Position numbers and translations under genes: made by a program
Source of the DNA: Spongilla lacustris
Taxonomy: Eukaryota; Porifera; Demospongiae; Spongillida; Spongillidae
DNA length: 64,000 nucleotides
Direction of reading: 5' to 3'
NCBI GenBank assembly: GCA_949361645.1
Contig: OX442415.1
Location: forward strand, 26,625,092 to 26,689,091
Part shown: positions 61,401-64,000 of the stretch, one piece after another
Position numbering within the stretch: the stretch's first letter is position 1
Layout of the letters: every line of letters begins with the position of its first letter
Notes under the pieces: generated by a model
The model's input: the letters and a program-made list of their open reading frames with translations, nothing else
What the model was told of the DNA's origin: nothing
Databases searched by the model: none

Positions 61401-61530
61401 ATTGGGGGGATCATTTTTCAATAAGAGGTGCTTAAGATGAGTTATGCCAACTCCAGCTGCACCAAGTATGACACAGGTTATGGTTGAGGTTTCCGCATAT
61501 CCATCAAGCATGGCCTCCTCATACAAGAGT
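58428..61530 (-). CDS. Roc-like GTPase / COR-like / double Death-domain protein, several frame breaks
   Basis: The GTPase-like part (61530 to about 60450) has a degenerate P-loop GAAGVGITH (Lys of GxxxxGK replaced by Ile), a clear G3 DSGGQF and a G4-like VGAHRD. It is followed by a COR-like helical region with RLHIEGGAF and YYPNILPHIVLCNPQVVL. After the donor at 59474 an exon 59217-58890 encodes a Death domain (DIGTLEQELADVSGEVWYFL), and exon 58643-58428 a second (LRTLQQALVECSGDLWQL...KASWEALANALSRM). Phases at the last two introns agree. Frame slips at about 60450, 59870 (A6 run), 59640 and 58492 each join well-matched blocks. Such ROCO-plus-Death proteins are linked to innate-type signalling in invertebrates. 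Either a young pseudogene or assembly indels. Confidence 0.7.
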
Positions 61531-61712
61531 CTGCAAATAAAAGAATAATGAATTGTTATTGAGACAAAAATTTAGTCATGCAGTTTGATACATAAAACCA
61601 ATAAACAGATATTACAATCAACCTTTCTTGGTCTTATTTGTTCAGCAGTAGTTTAGCTAGACCTGATAAATATAAATAAATCCACTACATGTACTGCTGA
61701 AATGTGCCTTAC

Positions 61713-62794
61713 CTTCAGCTTTAACAACAGCAACCTTTTTACTGGAGCCATCAATCACCAACAGCTCATGCTGGGAAAACATTAGTGTGTTTACATAGTG
61801 ACACTCGAATGGCATGTCTGCAACATGTTTCCATGTACGTTCAAAAGGATGGAAGGCATAGATAGCTTTGGTAGCCTTTATAGGCCCACTCTGCTCCTCC
61901 TTTCCTCCAATGGAAAGAATAATACCATCAAGTATACACACAGACGAACGATAATTTGGAACATCTGGCAAACATCTCCAGGTAGGCTGCTGAGCACTAT
62001 GGTTATCAGAGATTTCTGTGAGAATATAGGGCATAGTGTGTAAAACAAAACTATATAGGATCTAGAATTGTGCATGCAATTTTCAAGCACTTCCATCATT
62101 TCAGTTTTGATTTTTTTTCTCTAGTATTAACACATTGCGAGTGTACCAGAAGTATTTGCGTGTGATCAATTAATATACTCACCATTTTTCGTACGTCCGC
62201 ACACCACACTGATTTTCCCATGCCTCCTCCTCCCATGACAATTACAGTATCTTTGTGGACCACTGCTGACATTGCAACACAAGGTCGAGGAAGTGGGGGT
62301 CCAATGCTCCAGGTATTTGTCTTTCCATCAAACACCTGGACATCACTTAAGCGATGCCAGATATCTTTCCCTTCTCCTCCCATCACTATCAAACCATCTC
62401 CATCTACACTAACCACACTTGGAAACCTGCAGCCTACAGGCATGTGAGATATAGTTTCCCACTCCCAGTTTCTCCACATCCTCATTCTTGTCCTTCCAAC
62501 ACTGCCACCCTTCTCACTGCCAACTGCCACCAGTTCCTTTCCGTACACAGCTAGTGTGGCTCCACCCCCACAATCGTCAGCCACTATTCTCCAAGAACTA
62601 TACTTTTTGTCAAACCCATATACTCCTCCAGCTCCTCCCCATTTTACTTCATCATCCAGCTCCACAAGACCACCATACCCCCACCTACCACCTCGTACAG
62701 GCACTTCTATATTCAGCTCCTTAATTTGGAAACACTTCCAATTCCTAAAAGTAAAATCCACAACACAAGCATTGTTACTGCCATGCAAGTACAT
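61713..62794 (-). CDS. Kelch-repeat protein or N-terminal half of the Roc/Death gene
   Basis: Exon 62794-62183 gives repeats with the Kelch pattern (VDFTFRNWKCFQI; VVSVDGDGLIVMGG; DVQVFDGKTNTWSIGPPLPR; VVHKDTVIVMGGGG), that is, double glycine then a Trp six to ten residues after the next strand. Exon 61989-61713 continues PTWRCLPDVPNYRSSVCILD, IILSIGG and FERTWKHVADMPF. The junction 62183/61989 is phase 0. A GTAAGG donor at 61712 and an acceptor at 61531 lead toward the GTPase exon, but the phases differ by one base, so a microexon or indel is needed. No poly(A) signal lies between. Five or more blades are visible; upstream blades may lie beyond the start. Confidence 0.7.
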
Positions 62795-63005
62795 AAATTA
62801 TGTTGGTATAATAATTACACTACAATAATAATAATTATAACAATAACATAAGTAGCACTGAGAGCTATATGGCAGCCTTATAGCTTGTCATTTATTAGAG
62901 CTAACACGCTATATCCACTCCTATCCCCAAACATTGCAACAAGAATCTGAACTGTATTTGTGCACTAACACATATGGCTACCAACAGTACAACCTAACAT
63001 ATCCT
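62795..63005. other. Short upstream spacer
   Basis: AT-rich (AATAATAATAATT), between the Kelch exon and the (CA)n tract; no exon found. Confidence 0.35.
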
Positions 63006-63749
<744 letters not shown>

Positions 63750-64000
63750 ACCAAGTTCCAGGGTCAGGCCGGGGTCCGGCCTGTGACCGCGGCCGGCCTG
63801 ACAGCCGGGTGCCCCGGCCTGTCAGGTCGGCGGTATTAATATATTCATAGCTGATTGATCTTAATTTAAATTTGATCGCTGAATGACTTTGAATGTTGTT
63901 CAGACACATTTGTGCTGCTCACGAATCCACTTCAGGTACATGTACCCCTATATCTTTGGATACATAATCCAGACGAATTCGTAACTACCGTAGAGTACCG
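63750..64000. other. GC-rich CCGGCCTG repeat patch and window end
   Basis: GGTCAGGCCGGGGTCCGGCC, CCGGCCTGACAGCC and CCCCGGCCTGTCAGGTCGG are overlapping inverted repeats of (C)CGGCCTG(A/T)C. Similar words occur at 3380-3395. The remainder is AT-rich without a gene. Confidence 0.6.

Noticed and set aside
62220..62828. Plus-strand Pro/Ser/His-rich ORFs
   Set aside because: Antisense shadows of the Kelch exon.

Overview
The window looks like an accessory, repeat-rich stretch of an early-branching animal genome, most likely a demosponge. This is inferred from AT-rich DNA, spliced genes whose introns are often only 50-90 bases, and protein types abundant in sponges and cnidarians (Kelch/Roc-like GTPase/COR-like/Death proteins, BEN proteins, PHD and OTU-like proteins, transposase-derived genes). 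There are no bacterial operons, CRISPR arrays, rRNA genes or clear free-standing tRNA genes. Exon boundaries were deduced by hand from GT/AG sites and reading-frame phase, so they are models and not transcripts.

Layout. 0.2-1.1 kb: a decayed PHD-finger gene (+). 3.0-3.8 kb: short inverted repeats and a hairpin element. 3.9-7.7 kb: a frameshifted transposase-like gene (-), head to head across about 100 bases with an intact 12-exon BEN-domain gene (7.8-9.8 kb, +). 9.8-18 kb: decayed repeats, a tRNA-headed SINE, a TIR element and a transposase-like fragment. 18-20.5 kb: two minisatellites. 23.6-26.7 kb: the most striking object, a 3.1-kb element with perfect roughly 95-base terminal inverted repeats and a perfect 9-base target duplication, carrying a spliced gene of unrecognised family. 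31.5-39.2 kb: a purple acid phosphatase gene (+) whose 5.6-kb second intron is made largely of mobile elements. 42.2-45.7 kb: about 21 copies of a 163-base satellite. 46.4-47.7 kb: a PHD gene (+) with an in-frame 24-base coding minisatellite. 47.9-48.4 kb: a palindromic tetranucleotide array. 50.9-51.3 kb: a small two-exon acidic/basic gene (-). 52.3-53.0 kb: coiled-coil exons (+) running into a Gypsy-type reverse transcriptase remnant. 54.5 kb: a small glycine-zipper ORF (-). 54.9-56.3 kb: a hAT remnant. 58.4-62.8 kb (-): Kelch, Roc-like GTPase, COR-like and two Death domains, probably one gene, with several frame breaks. 63.0-63.75 kb: a (CA)n tract of about 0.7 kb.

The genes do not form one pathway. 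The acid phosphatase and the BEN gene read cleanly through every exon. The transposase-like gene, both PHD genes and the Roc-like gene each carry single-position frame breaks. Either these are decaying copies of multigene families, or the assembly has local indel errors; because the clean genes sit among the broken ones, I favour decay for most.
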